DNA of 64,000 nt, from assembly GCA_946800325.1 (NCBI GenBank), contig OX326959.1:16522862-16586861 (forward strand). The letters run 5' to 3'. Positions within the stretch are counted from its first letter, which is position 1. Every line of letters starts with the position of its first letter. Below are positions 35,140 through 48,793 of this stretch, in pieces. The position numbers were made by a program, and so were the translations under genes. Origin of the DNA: Luzula sylvatica. Lineage: Eukaryota > Streptophyta > Magnoliopsida > Poales > Juncaceae. The notes below the pieces were generated by a model that did not search any database, was not told the DNA's origin, and saw only the letters and a list, made by a program, of their open reading frames with translations.

Positions 35140-38100
35140 ATGCCCAAAATGTTTGGATTTTCGCGTCGCAAGATGAAGCTTGGAAGGTACAACAACCATT
35201 CTTTGCTGGAATAAAGTATTTGGCCCCTCCAATTATTGAAAATGTCCAAAAATCTCATTTTGTGCCTTCAATTTTTTTGTCCATTTTTTAGCTGGTGATG
35301 ACCTGTCAAATTTTGTAACAAATAAGTGATGATGTGGGGAATGTTTAAAAAAAATAAAAAAATAAAAAATACAAGTTTCGTAACTTTCGTTCATTGCAAT
35401 TAACTTTACTGAGTTCACTCTCTAACATTGTCTCGAAAGAAATTTTTAATCACCATTTCATTTTTTATTACTTTAAATGGTTGGAAAAATGGTATTCTAA
35501 AAAAATCTTATTCATAAAAATCTTGAGGGGCCAAATTCGAACTTTTTCACTTGTTGATTTTGCTTGTTTTCATACATTTTGGATAGTGCAACCTATTTTA
35601 TTTTCATGTTACTATTATTGGCATGGTTAGTTTGTTAATCTTATTCATAACTTAAAAAATACATTTATTTATTTATTCGGTATTTTTAGGTTAAAAAGTC
35701 ATCAAGGAGATCCATTACATGTATTGCGGAGCCCAGCCCGATCCGTTAAGAGACCCAGTCAATCAAATGTAAGATGCCTTTTTCATTCAAAATTTATTAA
35801 TTTTTTCAATTTATTTATATTCTTTTATTTTAGGGAGAGAATGCGGTGATGACATCAGCAAGTGGAAGGTCGGACTCGTATGACTTCGACAGCTGTCAGT
35901 TTGAGAACTCCGACAACTGGACTCTCCTATCCACTCAAGGCGATAAACCGGGCCCACGCTTCAACGTACCTCATAATTATTTATTAATTAATTAATTATT
36001 TATTTATTTATTTATTTGTTATTATTTTATTGGAAAAAATTGTAGCACGCGGCAGCGGTGATAGGCAACAAAATGGTGGTGGTTGGTGGCGATTCTGGAA
36101 ATCGTTTGCTAGATGATACAAGGGTAAAATTGGAATTTTATTTTGCTTTCTTTGACTTTCCACTTGTCAATTTAGTTAATTAATTATTTCTCCTAATTTT
36201 TAGATATTAAGTCTCGACAAACTTAAGTGGACAACGAGTGCATCTTCAAAAATACCATCATGTAAAGGCCATTGTCTGGTTCGTACCATTTATCTCCTTT
36301 TTTAAAAATTGTTTATAAGTAATTCAAATCAAGATCTTGTTTTGTAAAAATTTAATATTGACAAAATTAATACTTTTTTTTTGCTTTATTTATTTTAGGT
36401 GCCGTGGGGAAAAACAATTATCCTGATTGGGGGTAGAACTGAACCAATTTCTGAAAGAGCTTCAGGTTTTTAAATTTTATTCTCTTAATTATTATACTAT
36501 TTTCTTATTTTTTTATTTTTATTTTTATTTTTATTTCAGTGTGGTCCTTTGATATAGAAACGGAATGTTGGTCACATGTGGAAGCTAAAGGGGACATTCC
36601 CGTAATAATAATTATATTATAATTGTTGTAAATATAAGAAGTACAAGGTGCGATTTGCAAATTAATTAATTAATTAATTTTTTTTGGGTGTAGAGTGCGA
36701 GAAGCGGGCACACGGTGATAAGATCGGGTCCGACTTTGATTTTATTTGGCGGTGAAAATTCGAAAGGGAAAAAACTGAATGATCTTCACATGTTCAATCT
36801 CAAATCTTCTACGTGGCTTCCTTTGCGCTACAAGTTTGTACTCTTTTTTTTTGCATAATTTAATTTTTAATTTTCAATAATAATTAACTGCATTGCAGAG
36901 GCACGGGCCCGTCTTCGAGATCGAATCACGTCGCAACTATTTACGATGATAGAATTCTTTTTATTTTCGGTGGCCAATCAAAATCCAAAACCTTGAACGA
37001 CCTTTATTCCCTAGATTTTGAAACGGTACTAATTCAAAAAAAAAAAAAAATTAAAAAATTTATTTATTTATTTAATAAAAAAAAATATTGTAGATGGTAT
37101 GGTCAAGAATAAAAACAAGGGGCATTCATCCGTCCGCTAGGTCTGGTTGTTGCGGCGCCCTTTCTGGAAATAAATGGTATATTGCTGGTGGCGGAAGCAA
37201 GAGAAAACGTACGCCTTTTAATATTATTATTTTATTATTATTATTATTATTTATGTGAACAAATATTTTATTTTATTATTTTGAAGGCCATGCGGAGACG
37301 ATAGTGTTTGATGTGTTGAAATATGAATGGTCCGAATGTGTAGCTCCTCCTAGCTCTTCTATTACCACATACAAGGTACTTTTTATTTGCATTAATAATA
37401 TTTTAATTTTAATTTTATTAAAAAAATTTGTTTGTTTATTAATTTAATTGTTTTGTAGGGATTTAGCATGGTTCCTTTGCACCAGAGGGATAAGCTTGTT
37501 CTCGTAGCCTTTGGAGGAAACAGAAAAGAACCATCTGACAAGGTTTTTCGCTTAAAACATTTTACGAATATACCCCTCTATTTTTAAAATTTTGAAGTCT
37601 ATCCCTAAACCCTACGTTGGCTTTTTAACATACAGGTGGAGGTACTGGTATTATTCCAAAACGAGCACACGCTGAGCTGGCGGTCCGCACCCGATACGGA
37701 CCCGTTATCGTTCCAAGATGACCCGGTACACAAAAATGTGACCCGTTTATATTCCTTCGATTCGGTCGCGAGACACGATCTTGCCAATTCATTTTTAGAC
37801 CAAGAAGCTTCCGGAAGGCGGTCCTTCTCCGACCCGTTAGTTCCTCTTTCGGGTATTGGAATCGGAACCCAAACTACCGTAATTGGAAACGCGAATCTTT
37901 CTCTCTGGAAACAGTTTTCGCAAGAGGAACAAGAGTCTTCTTTGGCGCATAAATTGCAAACGCCTCTCGATCATAACAAATTGAAGACCTCAGATCGTTT
38001 TTCTTCTAGAAACTCGTCATTTCAGGTATACGATCTTCTAATAATTATTAGGCCAAATTCATATGTACCCCGACAAAACCCCACAATTTCACGAATACCC

Positions 38101-39071
38101 CTATAAAACGTGAAATATCATGAATACCCCTACAAAACTACTAAAATTTCACATATGCCCGTTTTGTTAGATTTGGGTTAACTATTCCTTAAGATTAAAG
38201 CTAATTGGTGCTTTTTCGATTAGGGAGTAAAATCGGAATAGCAAAAATTAGCGATAATCTTAACGAATAGCTAACCGAAATCTAATAAAAAGGGCATCCA
38301 TGAAATTTTAGTAGTTTTGTAGGGGTATTCATGATATTTCACGTTTTGCAGGGGTATACGTGAAATTATGGGGTTTTGTAAGGGTACATATGAAATTTGC
38401 CTTTTTTTAAACTTGTTTTCTTAGGCAAAAGACCAAAATGATATTTCGAGCACTTCAATGTTGAGCGTATCCGAAATAAACCAATTACACGAGACGAAAA
38501 ATTCACACTTGACGAAGAAAATCACGTTGCTAGAAGAGCAATTAAAAGCGTCGATTAAGATGAAAGAGACGATCGAAAAGGACGTATCCGAAGCCATTAA
38601 TGGTAAAGAAAAGGCGGAGAAGAGACTCGAGGAAACCCTAAAAGAAGCGGATTATTTGAAGGAGAAAATATTGGAGTTGGAATTGGCTCAAGAGGAGTCG
38701 AATAATTTATCGAATTTGGTACATGATGATAATGTGAAGTTAGAGCACGACGTGGCGTTTTTGAAAGCTATCTTGGACGATACTCAAAAGGTTTGTTTAT
38801 ACAAATAATAAAATTAGTTTGTTCGTAAAAAAATTATTTAAATTTCTGCAGGAGCTATTGTCGACTCGTGGCGTTTTAGCGGGTGAAAGACAACGGTCAT
38901 TGCAACTTCAGGTTTAAATATGATTTTTTTTTTTTAAATATTGTAATATTTTTGTCGTGTAATTTATTCATATTATTTTTATTGTGGTAGATGGAAATGT
39001 ATCATTTGAAGCAAAGGATGAAAATAATGGAGAATAGAGCGCCTACGCCAAGAAAACATCATGATATATGA
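35140..39071 (+). CDS. Kelch-repeat protein with C-terminal coiled coil (16 exons)
   Basis: Exons: 35140-35186, 35690-35768, 35834-35965, 36046-36123, 36204-36278, 36399-36465, 36540-36601, 36694-36833, 36899-37025, 37094-37208, 37287-37375, 37459-37542, 37636-38025, 38425-38790, 38852-38911, 38991-39071. All introns are GT-AG and the frame holds throughout (663 residues; 660 if the second in-frame ATG at 35149 is used, giving MFGFSRRKMKLGR as in relatives). Residues about 75-370 form a kelch propeller with repeated Gly-Gly and Trp (PGPRFNHAAAVIGNKMVVVG; ILFIFGGQSKSKTLNDLYSL). Residues about 505-640 are a Lys/Glu coiled coil. This architecture matches plant galactose-oxidase/kelch proteins often labelled acyl-CoA-binding-domain-like, but no acyl-CoA-binding domain is present. 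Function is unknown, probably a protein-interaction scaffold. Confidence 0.92.
38051..38401. mobile_element. Mutator-like MITE (family M) filling a kelch gene intron
   Basis: It starts GGCCAAATTCATATGTACCC and ends with the complement GGGTACATATGAAATTTGCC. The arms pair for more than 100 bp (ACGTGAAATATCATGAATAC). The host intron is 38026-38424, so the MITE makes up about 350 of 399 bases and ends 23 bases before the acceptor. No clean target duplication is left. Confidence 0.8.
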
Positions 39072-40090
39072 AGGGAGAATTTCAAATGTACCCTTCCAAA
39101 GTGTAAAATATAATAATACGAAACCTACGTAATCCCCTAATTTCTCGCATGAATGTCTTAATTACCCTTATTTCTCGCTTATTTTTTGTACAAATAGAAG
39201 ATTACGAAACAAGGGTGGTTAGTTTGGGGATATTCCTGAAACAAATATAGAAAAAAGGGTATGCACGATACTTCTTATGTTTTCGAGGGACATCCATGAT
39301 ATATATTTTTTATATGTTTCTAGGGACATCCATGATATTTCTTATTTTAGGGTTATACGTGTATGCGACATTTTGAGATTTTGCACGGGTACACACTAAG
39401 TGCCCCATATGTACAACTTTCATTTCGACCTTTGGAAGTTTATGCTTGTAGTTTTGAACCCTTGAAACTATTGTTATTTGCAATTTTACTTTTTTGATAT
39501 AATTTATTTATGGTTGTAAGATTAACCTTGCTAGAAATTGAAACTTAATTAAGAAAATACCAGTTATTTTAATTGTAATGTGAATTTCGAAGACTAACAA
39601 CGTGGAAACGTTATTTTCTTTAGGTCGAAGCATAATCCAGAAGGTTATTTTTTTGATTATTTCCTCCTAAACTATTCAAGTTTTATTGTTTTTAAGTATA
39701 AGCAAGATCAAATTGTTCAAATTTCATGTAATTGCCTTACGAGAAGTGAGTAAAAGTTCGCGAAAAAATAAAGTGATCGTATCAATAATGTAAAGACAAA
39801 CATTTCACCTGTGAAATGATTGCTAATTTTCTCTTTAAAAACTCTCTTAAATTTTAGTAATCTGAATTTTTACCTATCCAAACTACAAACATCAAATTTA
39901 CCCTTAAAATTATAAAACAAGAAATATACTTTTTTAAACCTCAAATTAGTCTTGCACAATCTCATGTTGTTGTATGATAGTAATTAGTATGTCATAGAAG
40001 ATCACAATTTCTAGTGAATCAAAGGTTAAGATTAAACCAGCCCATATATCTATCCTCTAGTTTCTTCTTCATTTTCTCACTCTTTCGCCA
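39072..40090. other. 3' flank of kelch gene and spacer to release factor gene
   Basis: 39075-39410 contains phrases like family M MITEs (AATTTCAAATGTACCC; GGACATCCATGATATTTC) and may be a diverged relative within the kelch 3' UTR. The rest is AT-rich. The promoter of the next gene should lie in the last few hundred bases, but no TATA box is convincing. Confidence 0.4.
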
Positions 40091-42636
<2,546 letters not shown>

Positions 42637-44523
42637 TTTTGCGTCTAAAAACACTTGATACGAATTATTTTCATTATATGTATTTTACAATTTCGACAAT
42701 GATTATATTAAGAAATTAATGTAGTGAAATTGCATGTTAATTTTTTTTGTTTATAGAGGACAAAATGATATCAATTGATACTTAATTAGATCTGATTAAA
42801 AATGTGGAATATTTTCGATCAATTAACCGAAACATTTATTTTTTCATACATTTTTCTGACAGTATCGTTGTGTCATATCATCGCAATTATCTCGAGTGTT
42901 GCATTATAATATTCAATTTTGACGATAACTATGATAGTGGTTCCAAGGTGACGAAGGTTAACAACAATAAATTTTATTCAATTGTTCATATGGGAAAATA
43001 AAATAAATATGATATTTTATTATGTCGATTTGGAGTTTACGAGTACCGGACTGAATGGCAAACATGATTTCACATTTATGCTTTCTCTGAATAATCATCT
43101 TGTCACTGGTTACAATTTTTTCGTCCCGTTTCGATTATTATTTTTTTGTAGATATTTCTGTGTGTTGATTTATATTCAATATTTTTTTAGATTCAAAACC
43201 GGGAATAAGATAGGAATGGGTTTGGTTTCTTGGCTTTCACAAACTTATGTTCGAGTAAATTTTTGACAAGAAATATTAGTCCCATCATATTATACAAGTT
43301 CGAAAAAAATATCATAGTCGTGTTTTCGCCCCTCTTGTAATTAAATTATTAGTGCTTAATTTATATTGGTTTTGAAAAATAAATGAACATAATTTTCTTA
43401 ATTGTTGCTTGATTGATTATTGTTTTGCTTAATTGGTGTTTTATTTGTACCTTTTTTTTGGCAAAATGAACATGTGTTGAGATGGTTACCGACCATTTAT
43501 TCATAATTTTCAATTTTCAATTGTATTGAATGAACACAATGTTCTCAACATTAATATAATCTTCTTTCATAATTATTCAATTTGCAAATAACATTTGTAT
43601 ACTTTACGAACAATTTAGTGTTTTACGAATAATATACGTATTGACCTAATCAATAATTCGTGTAGTTCATAGTTTTTTTAAAAAAAAACATGTATTATAC
43701 CTATATTGCCGTATAATATATATATATATTTTAAAAGAATTATGAAAAAAAATCTTTAAAATAAACATAAAAATATAATTTTCGAATGAAGATTAAAGCA
43801 AGAAATATCCATAACAATCCATAAATTCGTAATTCGTGGTTTCGAATATCATTATTTAATAATATATTACTTTGAAATAACTGGTGTGCTATTTTTTTGT
43901 CTTTTGCTAAGTTGTGAAACATAACATTATTAGAATACTTTAAAATTTATTTATTGTATTATGTTAGAATACATTTTTGCACTACTGTAAATTATTTTGA
44001 AATAATTTGTGTGCTGTTTTTTTGTCTTTTGTTAAGCCGTGAAACATAACATGATGTTATTATAATACCTTAAAATTTATTTATGTATTATATTATGTTA
44101 TTAGAATGAATTTTTGCACTATTGTATTATATAAAAATAAAAAATACATATTATTTTTCTCACGAGTAAATAATTAAATATTGAATTTCAAAATATTATT
44201 TTATAATATTAATAACTAATACTCCTTATATTATTTAAGTATATGTATTATATTATACCGATACGATACGATACGATGATGCGGTATTTTTTAAAATAAC
44301 ATAGGATGTAATGTGGCGGTAACCTTACTAAGGGGCGTGTTGGCATTGTGTTCGTGACTTTACCGCCAATGTATTAATAACATGGAGGGTTTAAATGTAA
44401 TATTAAAGCTTTTCAGGATGTTAATGCATAAGTTGTTTCTCAACGGGTCGGCAGATGTGAGATGAAACTGTTTACGCAAACCGGTTGTGGTACTAGCTAT
44501 GATTAGTACCAATAATAATATTT
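42637..44523. other. Intergenic, no gene recognised
   Basis: AT-rich with only short spurious ORFs. A local duplication near 43860-44110 repeats TTGAAATAA, TGTGCT, TTTTTTTGTCTTTTG and GTGAAACATAACAT with a spacing of about 120 bp. A short (CGATA)n run is at about 44260. Confidence 0.4.
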
Positions 44524-44978
44524 TGTTGAAATTTGCGCAGCGGTTTAACACTCAAAATACTAATTTTATTACTCAAACTTTAATATTACAAAAAATGCAC
44601 TCTTGCAAACTCTCTTTCTCTCTCTTGATTATTCTCTCTCTCTGGACATTATTCCTAACTCTCCATTTCTTTCTTTCTTTCTTTCTTTACGTGGCTTCAC
44701 TCTTTCTATTTTCTCTATCTATAGAATGATTACAAACACTACTCTTACTTCCTATTTATAGTCTATAAAACCGGCTCTAAAGTACATTGTGGAGCTTCCT
44801 AGAATTTCCTAAAAAATTATAGTTGGCATGAACTCATAAACTGAAGTGTGAAGCCATCTAGAATATTATGGACTTTGTTACTTATGATCATTCATGAAAT
44901 ATCTGGATTCTCTCCGTTTAATATTCTAGAAAGCTCTCCTTTTATTTACTCTTAAGAAAATGAATTAAATATTCAACA
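44524..44978 (-). mobile_element. Solo LTR, 455 bp, 5-bp TSD
   Basis: It begins TGTTGAA and ends TTCAACA (inverted, TG...CA), with TATTT on both sides (44519-44523 and 44979-44983). Read on the minus strand it carries a TATA box (CTATAAATAGGAAGTAAG at about 44750), so that is its transcriptional sense. No internal gag-pol or second LTR was found next to it, so it is a solo LTR left by recombination. Confidence 0.85.
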
Positions 44979-44983
44979 TATTT

Positions 44984-45690
44984 AGCATTGTACATTGACT
45001 CGGCCGAGTCAAATCGGACTCGGTCGGGGCCAAGCCCATTTTCGGCTGAAAATATTTCGCGGTTGAGTCATTGATATTTCTTTTAATAGATGATGTATTA
45101 TGTTAAATTGTTTTTTAAATGATATATATATCATGTTAAATTGTGTTTTGGAGATGTATGTGTGTAATATGTTTGATACGTAACGTATGTTAAACTGGGT
45201 ACTTATGAGAAGGGTGGGGAGCTAATAATTCAATTCATCATCTTGATAATTCGGTTCACAGGGGAGCTAACAATTCAATTCGCCATTGGAAGTTGGAACT
45301 TAGAAAAAAAATATACTTGTCCTCTTTAATATCCCTCAATTTATGGATGTGTTTACAATATGTAATAAATATATTAAATATTTAATTATTATAAATATTA
45401 AATCATAATAAGTGACAAATTATATTAATTAGATGGTAAACCACATTGATTCGGTGGTAAATAAAATTATTATAAAATAATTTGATTTATCATATTTTAT
45501 TTCACATGACAAGTCATATTTATCTAAACAAATTTACATTATTTTATCTTTTCAACTTTTTGCGAAATCATTATTTTTTTTATATTTTCGTTATATTTTT
45601 ATAATAATTTTATTCATGCGTGTTGGTTCAATTTCCGATTGTTTGATTATCTCAAAACAATGTCGATACTACTAATCAATTTGTTAAGTG
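44984..45690. other. Spacer between two solo LTRs
   Basis: A GC-richer patch at 44998-45060 (GACTCGGCCGAGTC palindrome) precedes AT-rich sequence. No gene was recognised. Confidence 0.4.
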
Positions 45691-45695
45691 ACAAT

Positions 45696-46783
45696 TGTAG
45701 GAGATAGGTAAATATATGGTCCGTAAACGAGATCAAAAGAAGATACACACTCACATACGCAAATATGAATACTTGAACAAAAGCAAAGACATTGAAGACC
45801 AAGATTCAAGACGTTGACGAATGAAGAAGATGGTAAAGAATAAAGACGGAAGTATTCGTTCAAGAGAAGACTGAAGACGTCGAAGATATCCGCGAGTTGG
45901 GATATCATACACTCACAAAACTAACCATAGGTATCCCTATACTCAATTTAGAATTATTAATCTCAATCTAGAATAGTTAATATGTTTGAAACGGGAAAAA
46001 CGGGAAGTTGGTAAAGTCTGAAAACATAGCACTTGCGTTCGAACGAAATATACCTTGCGTTCGAACGAAAACCAAACAGTCTCAAAGATGAGTTTGCAAA
46101 ACAAAATCAACAAATAGTACATTCGAACGGAATCACCAATCCGTTCGAACGGAACCTCCTACTACAACGAAGCAGTTCAAGTTCGAACGGAAGGTTATAC
46201 GCAAACTCAACCTAAACACAGTTTAGCTTGCGTTCGAACGGAACCACAATTACGTTCGAACGGAAGCAACACGTTTCAAATCATTACAGTCCAACTGCTA
46301 GTTTTGATTTATGCTCCGTTCGAACGGAACATACATAAAACATGTTAAATGAGAGGGGGCTATGTGTTCTATAAATAGAACTCCTCCATGTTTTTTCTCT
46401 CCAACTCTTCCATAATTTTACACAATAACAAAGAAAGAAAACCTAGCCAAAGATCGATAGAAACGTGTAAATCGATCTAGGCAAACCTTGCAATTTTTTA
46501 TTCGGGAATTCAATAGAGAGTCGAAACGGCGCAAGACATCACCTGAGACGTAGGTACTTGTGAACAATCGAGTCGGTCGATTGAGCAAGTAAACGGTGAG
46601 TTGAAACTACAAATCCACCACCCACGGAACTCCGTAACAAATATCTTGTGTTAGCAAGTGTGATACATTCTTTATTTACTTTAAATTAATTGAGCTTCCG
46701 CAAACATACCACTTGCATTCCATTAGCGCAAAAATTTAGACATTAGGATTACATATTCACTCTCTCTAGGTCTAGATTAAACA
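45696..46783 (+). mobile_element. Solo LTR, 1088 bp, 5-bp TSD, palindrome array in U3
   Basis: It starts TGTAGGAG and ends TTAAACA (TG...CA), with ACAAT repeated at 45691-45695 and 46784-46788. A TATA box (TCTATAAATAGAACTCC) lies at about 46370, leaving roughly 680 bp of U3 and 400 bp of R-U5. No adjacent primer-binding site or coding region was seen. Eight copies of a 10-bp palindrome precede the TATA box (separate entry). Confidence 0.87.
46036..46326 (+). promoter_or_regulatory. Array of eight CGTTCGAACG palindromes in LTR U3
   Basis: Copies lie at 46036, 46058, 46121 (ATTCGAACGG), 46142, 46181 (GTTCGAACGG), 46231, 46253 and 46317; most extend to CGTTCGAACGGAA. Spacing is irregular (20-65 bp), and the unique sequence between copies is not itself repeated, unlike a simple tandem repeat. 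The array ends about 45 bp before the TATA box. A binding site for a dimeric activator is the likeliest reading (inference). Confidence 0.6.
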
Positions 46784-46788
46784 ACAAT

Positions 46789-47240
46789 GTGTATATGTTT
46801 AACACGTGTCAAACGGTGCAATAATTCATCGCTATAACTTATTTTCCAAATGTATAAATTTAGATTTGATTAATTATGGACTGTGGTGAACAAACTTACT
46901 AGAAATACTAAAAATATTAATGATGTGAGAGATGATAAAAAAAAATTCCCCTTATTTTACATAAGATGTCAAAAAATAAATGATCATGATTTATCATTAA
47001 AATTTAATTCGGATTCCAATAGATAAATCATGTTAGAAAATTTTAAGAGTGTATATCATCACTCTTAAACTTGTGAAAAGTATAATATAATGAAGTTAAT
47101 AATTGTTTACTATATCTAGCTAATAATTCACCACTTCAGTTGACATTACTGTGCCCACTATAATTCACCACTATAATTGTCCACTATCACCGCTATAATT
47201 CATCACAATAATTGTCCACTATAATCCACTACTATAATTT
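46789..47240. other. Intergenic, AT-rich
   Basis: Near 47125-47235 the short phrase TATAATTCACCACTATAATTG recurs several times as a degenerate tandem repeat. No gene was recognised. Confidence 0.45.
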
Positions 47241-47241
47241 A

Positions 47242-47242
<1 letters not shown>

Positions 47243-47295
<53 letters not shown>

Positions 47296-47328
47296 TTTCA
47301 CACACTCATTTCTTACACTTGTTTCATA

Positions 47329-47374
<46 letters not shown>
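47243..47374. repeat. Microsatellites (TA)n and (CT)n
   Basis: About 25 TA units (47243-47294) and about 21 CT units (47332-47374), 38 bp apart. ORFs made of Ile-Tyr or Leu-Ser repeats here are artefacts. Confidence 0.95.
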
Positions 47375-47376
<2 letters not shown>

Positions 47377-47439
47377 GTTTTTACAATTTTCTCCTATATA
47401 TTCTATCATACCCATGTTCTCTCTAACAAACATGTCAAA

Positions 47440-48255
47440 AGATATAAGGTGAAATCATTTGTCCTGGTATGATAAAAAAAAAACTGTAAAATGCAGGTAT
47501 TGTCTGAAATTATTCCATGAGATGGTGTCACGAGGAAGGGAATATTTGGCACACATGAGTGATAATTGTTCATCTTGTCATAATGGTACTACAAAAGTTA
47601 GAAGAGATATTAGCCAATATGTGAGGGGGCAAAAAAGATGATGATCCGTTGCGTGGATCAGAGAAAGAGAAGATTGTGTACTCAATAATAAAGATAGTAG
47701 TTGGAAAAATATAATGTATTTTACAAATCGATAGAACAAATTCTGAAAGATAATGTTGATGTTTATCCTAGAACGTTATATCTTTCAGAATTTGTTCCTA
47801 TGATGTTTATCAATTTTTAAAATACATTACATCTTCCAACCACTCAATATTATCCACAATATATTTTTTTTCTTGTCCATGGTTGTAACGGATCATCGTC
47901 GTGGAATAGGACATCTAGGTCAATTAATTTCTTAGTCTCAAACCTCCTCGGATTCCTTTCTCTAAGCCTCGTGTTATAATTTCTCTTCTGTCTTTTTTTA
48001 TTTGGCTTGAACTTTTTTTGATTTGGCTTCAACTTTTTTGCCCCGTACGTATTCGTTAATTTTCCTTCTAATTTCTATAGGAACACTAGAACAAGATGAA
48101 CAATTACAATTGTCATTGGTGTGTGCCAAATGTTTTTTTTCTCGAAACACCTCCTCTCATGTATTAATTCCGAACAATATTTGCATTTTACAAAAAAATT
48201 GTTGGATCAACATTGATCTTTTCCCATGAGAAAGAATCCATTCGATCTATATACT
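47440..48255. pseudogene. Inverted repeat of a hAT transposase 5' fragment (BED finger)
   Basis: The plus strand encodes KKTVKCRYCLKLFHEM and RRDISQYVRGQKR (47483-47641), a BED-type zinc finger start as in hAT transposases. The minus strand at 48215-48030 encodes the same unit with a frameshift (VKCKYCSELIHERRC, then NCNCSSC and RRKINEYVRGKK). Downstream, each arm reads into DDDPL (plus at 47637; minus at about 47905). The innermost arms pair as DNA (GAACAAATTCTGAAAGAT at 47735 versus its complement near 47790). Two tail-to-tail copies of the same 5' fragment therefore face each other with an apex near 47775. Both are truncated and cannot make transposase. Confidence 0.75.
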
Positions 48256-48793
48256 ACGATATTACTTCACTTGACACGAAAGACCAAATCAGAAAAAAAA
48301 TGAGGGAGGAAACAAATGTTATTAAGATAGTGAATTGGATTATTAGCTCTCCATTATTTTCACAAGTATGTATGTGACGCGCGATTTTAACATACATTAC
48401 ATGTAAAACACACAGATCACACATATTTGACAAGATGATACATGTCTAACATTACACCATCTTATATTATAAAGTGAATATTGTGATATATTTGACAAGA
48501 TGAAAATTATATTATTGGCAGTTTGGTCTATTATCCTAGTGCCAGTTTTAGGTGCTTAGTTTTCTTTTGGCAATTTAGGTCTTTTTCAAGTAGTGGCGGT
48601 TTAGGTTGAAAATCTTATGCTGAGGAAAAAAGCCACTACCAAACATTTTCTTTTCCAGCAAACCCAAACAAGAGGAAATATCACCCATTTACATAAAAAT
48701 TAAAAAAAAAAGGTTAAAAAACTATTAGAGTAGCAACATTATCACTTTCACTTCCCCCCATTAAAGACATCTTAAACCAAACTAATTACATTC
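48256..48793. other. Spacer and 3' flank of CWC22-like gene
   Basis: AT-rich, with nothing recognised. Its right part should contain the minus-strand 3' UTR. Confidence 0.4.

Noticed and set aside
46036..46326. Palindromic repeats with unique spacers, superficially CRISPR-like
   Set aside because: Repeats are only about 10-14 bp, spacing is irregular, and the array lies in the U3 of a retrotransposon LTR with a TATA box.
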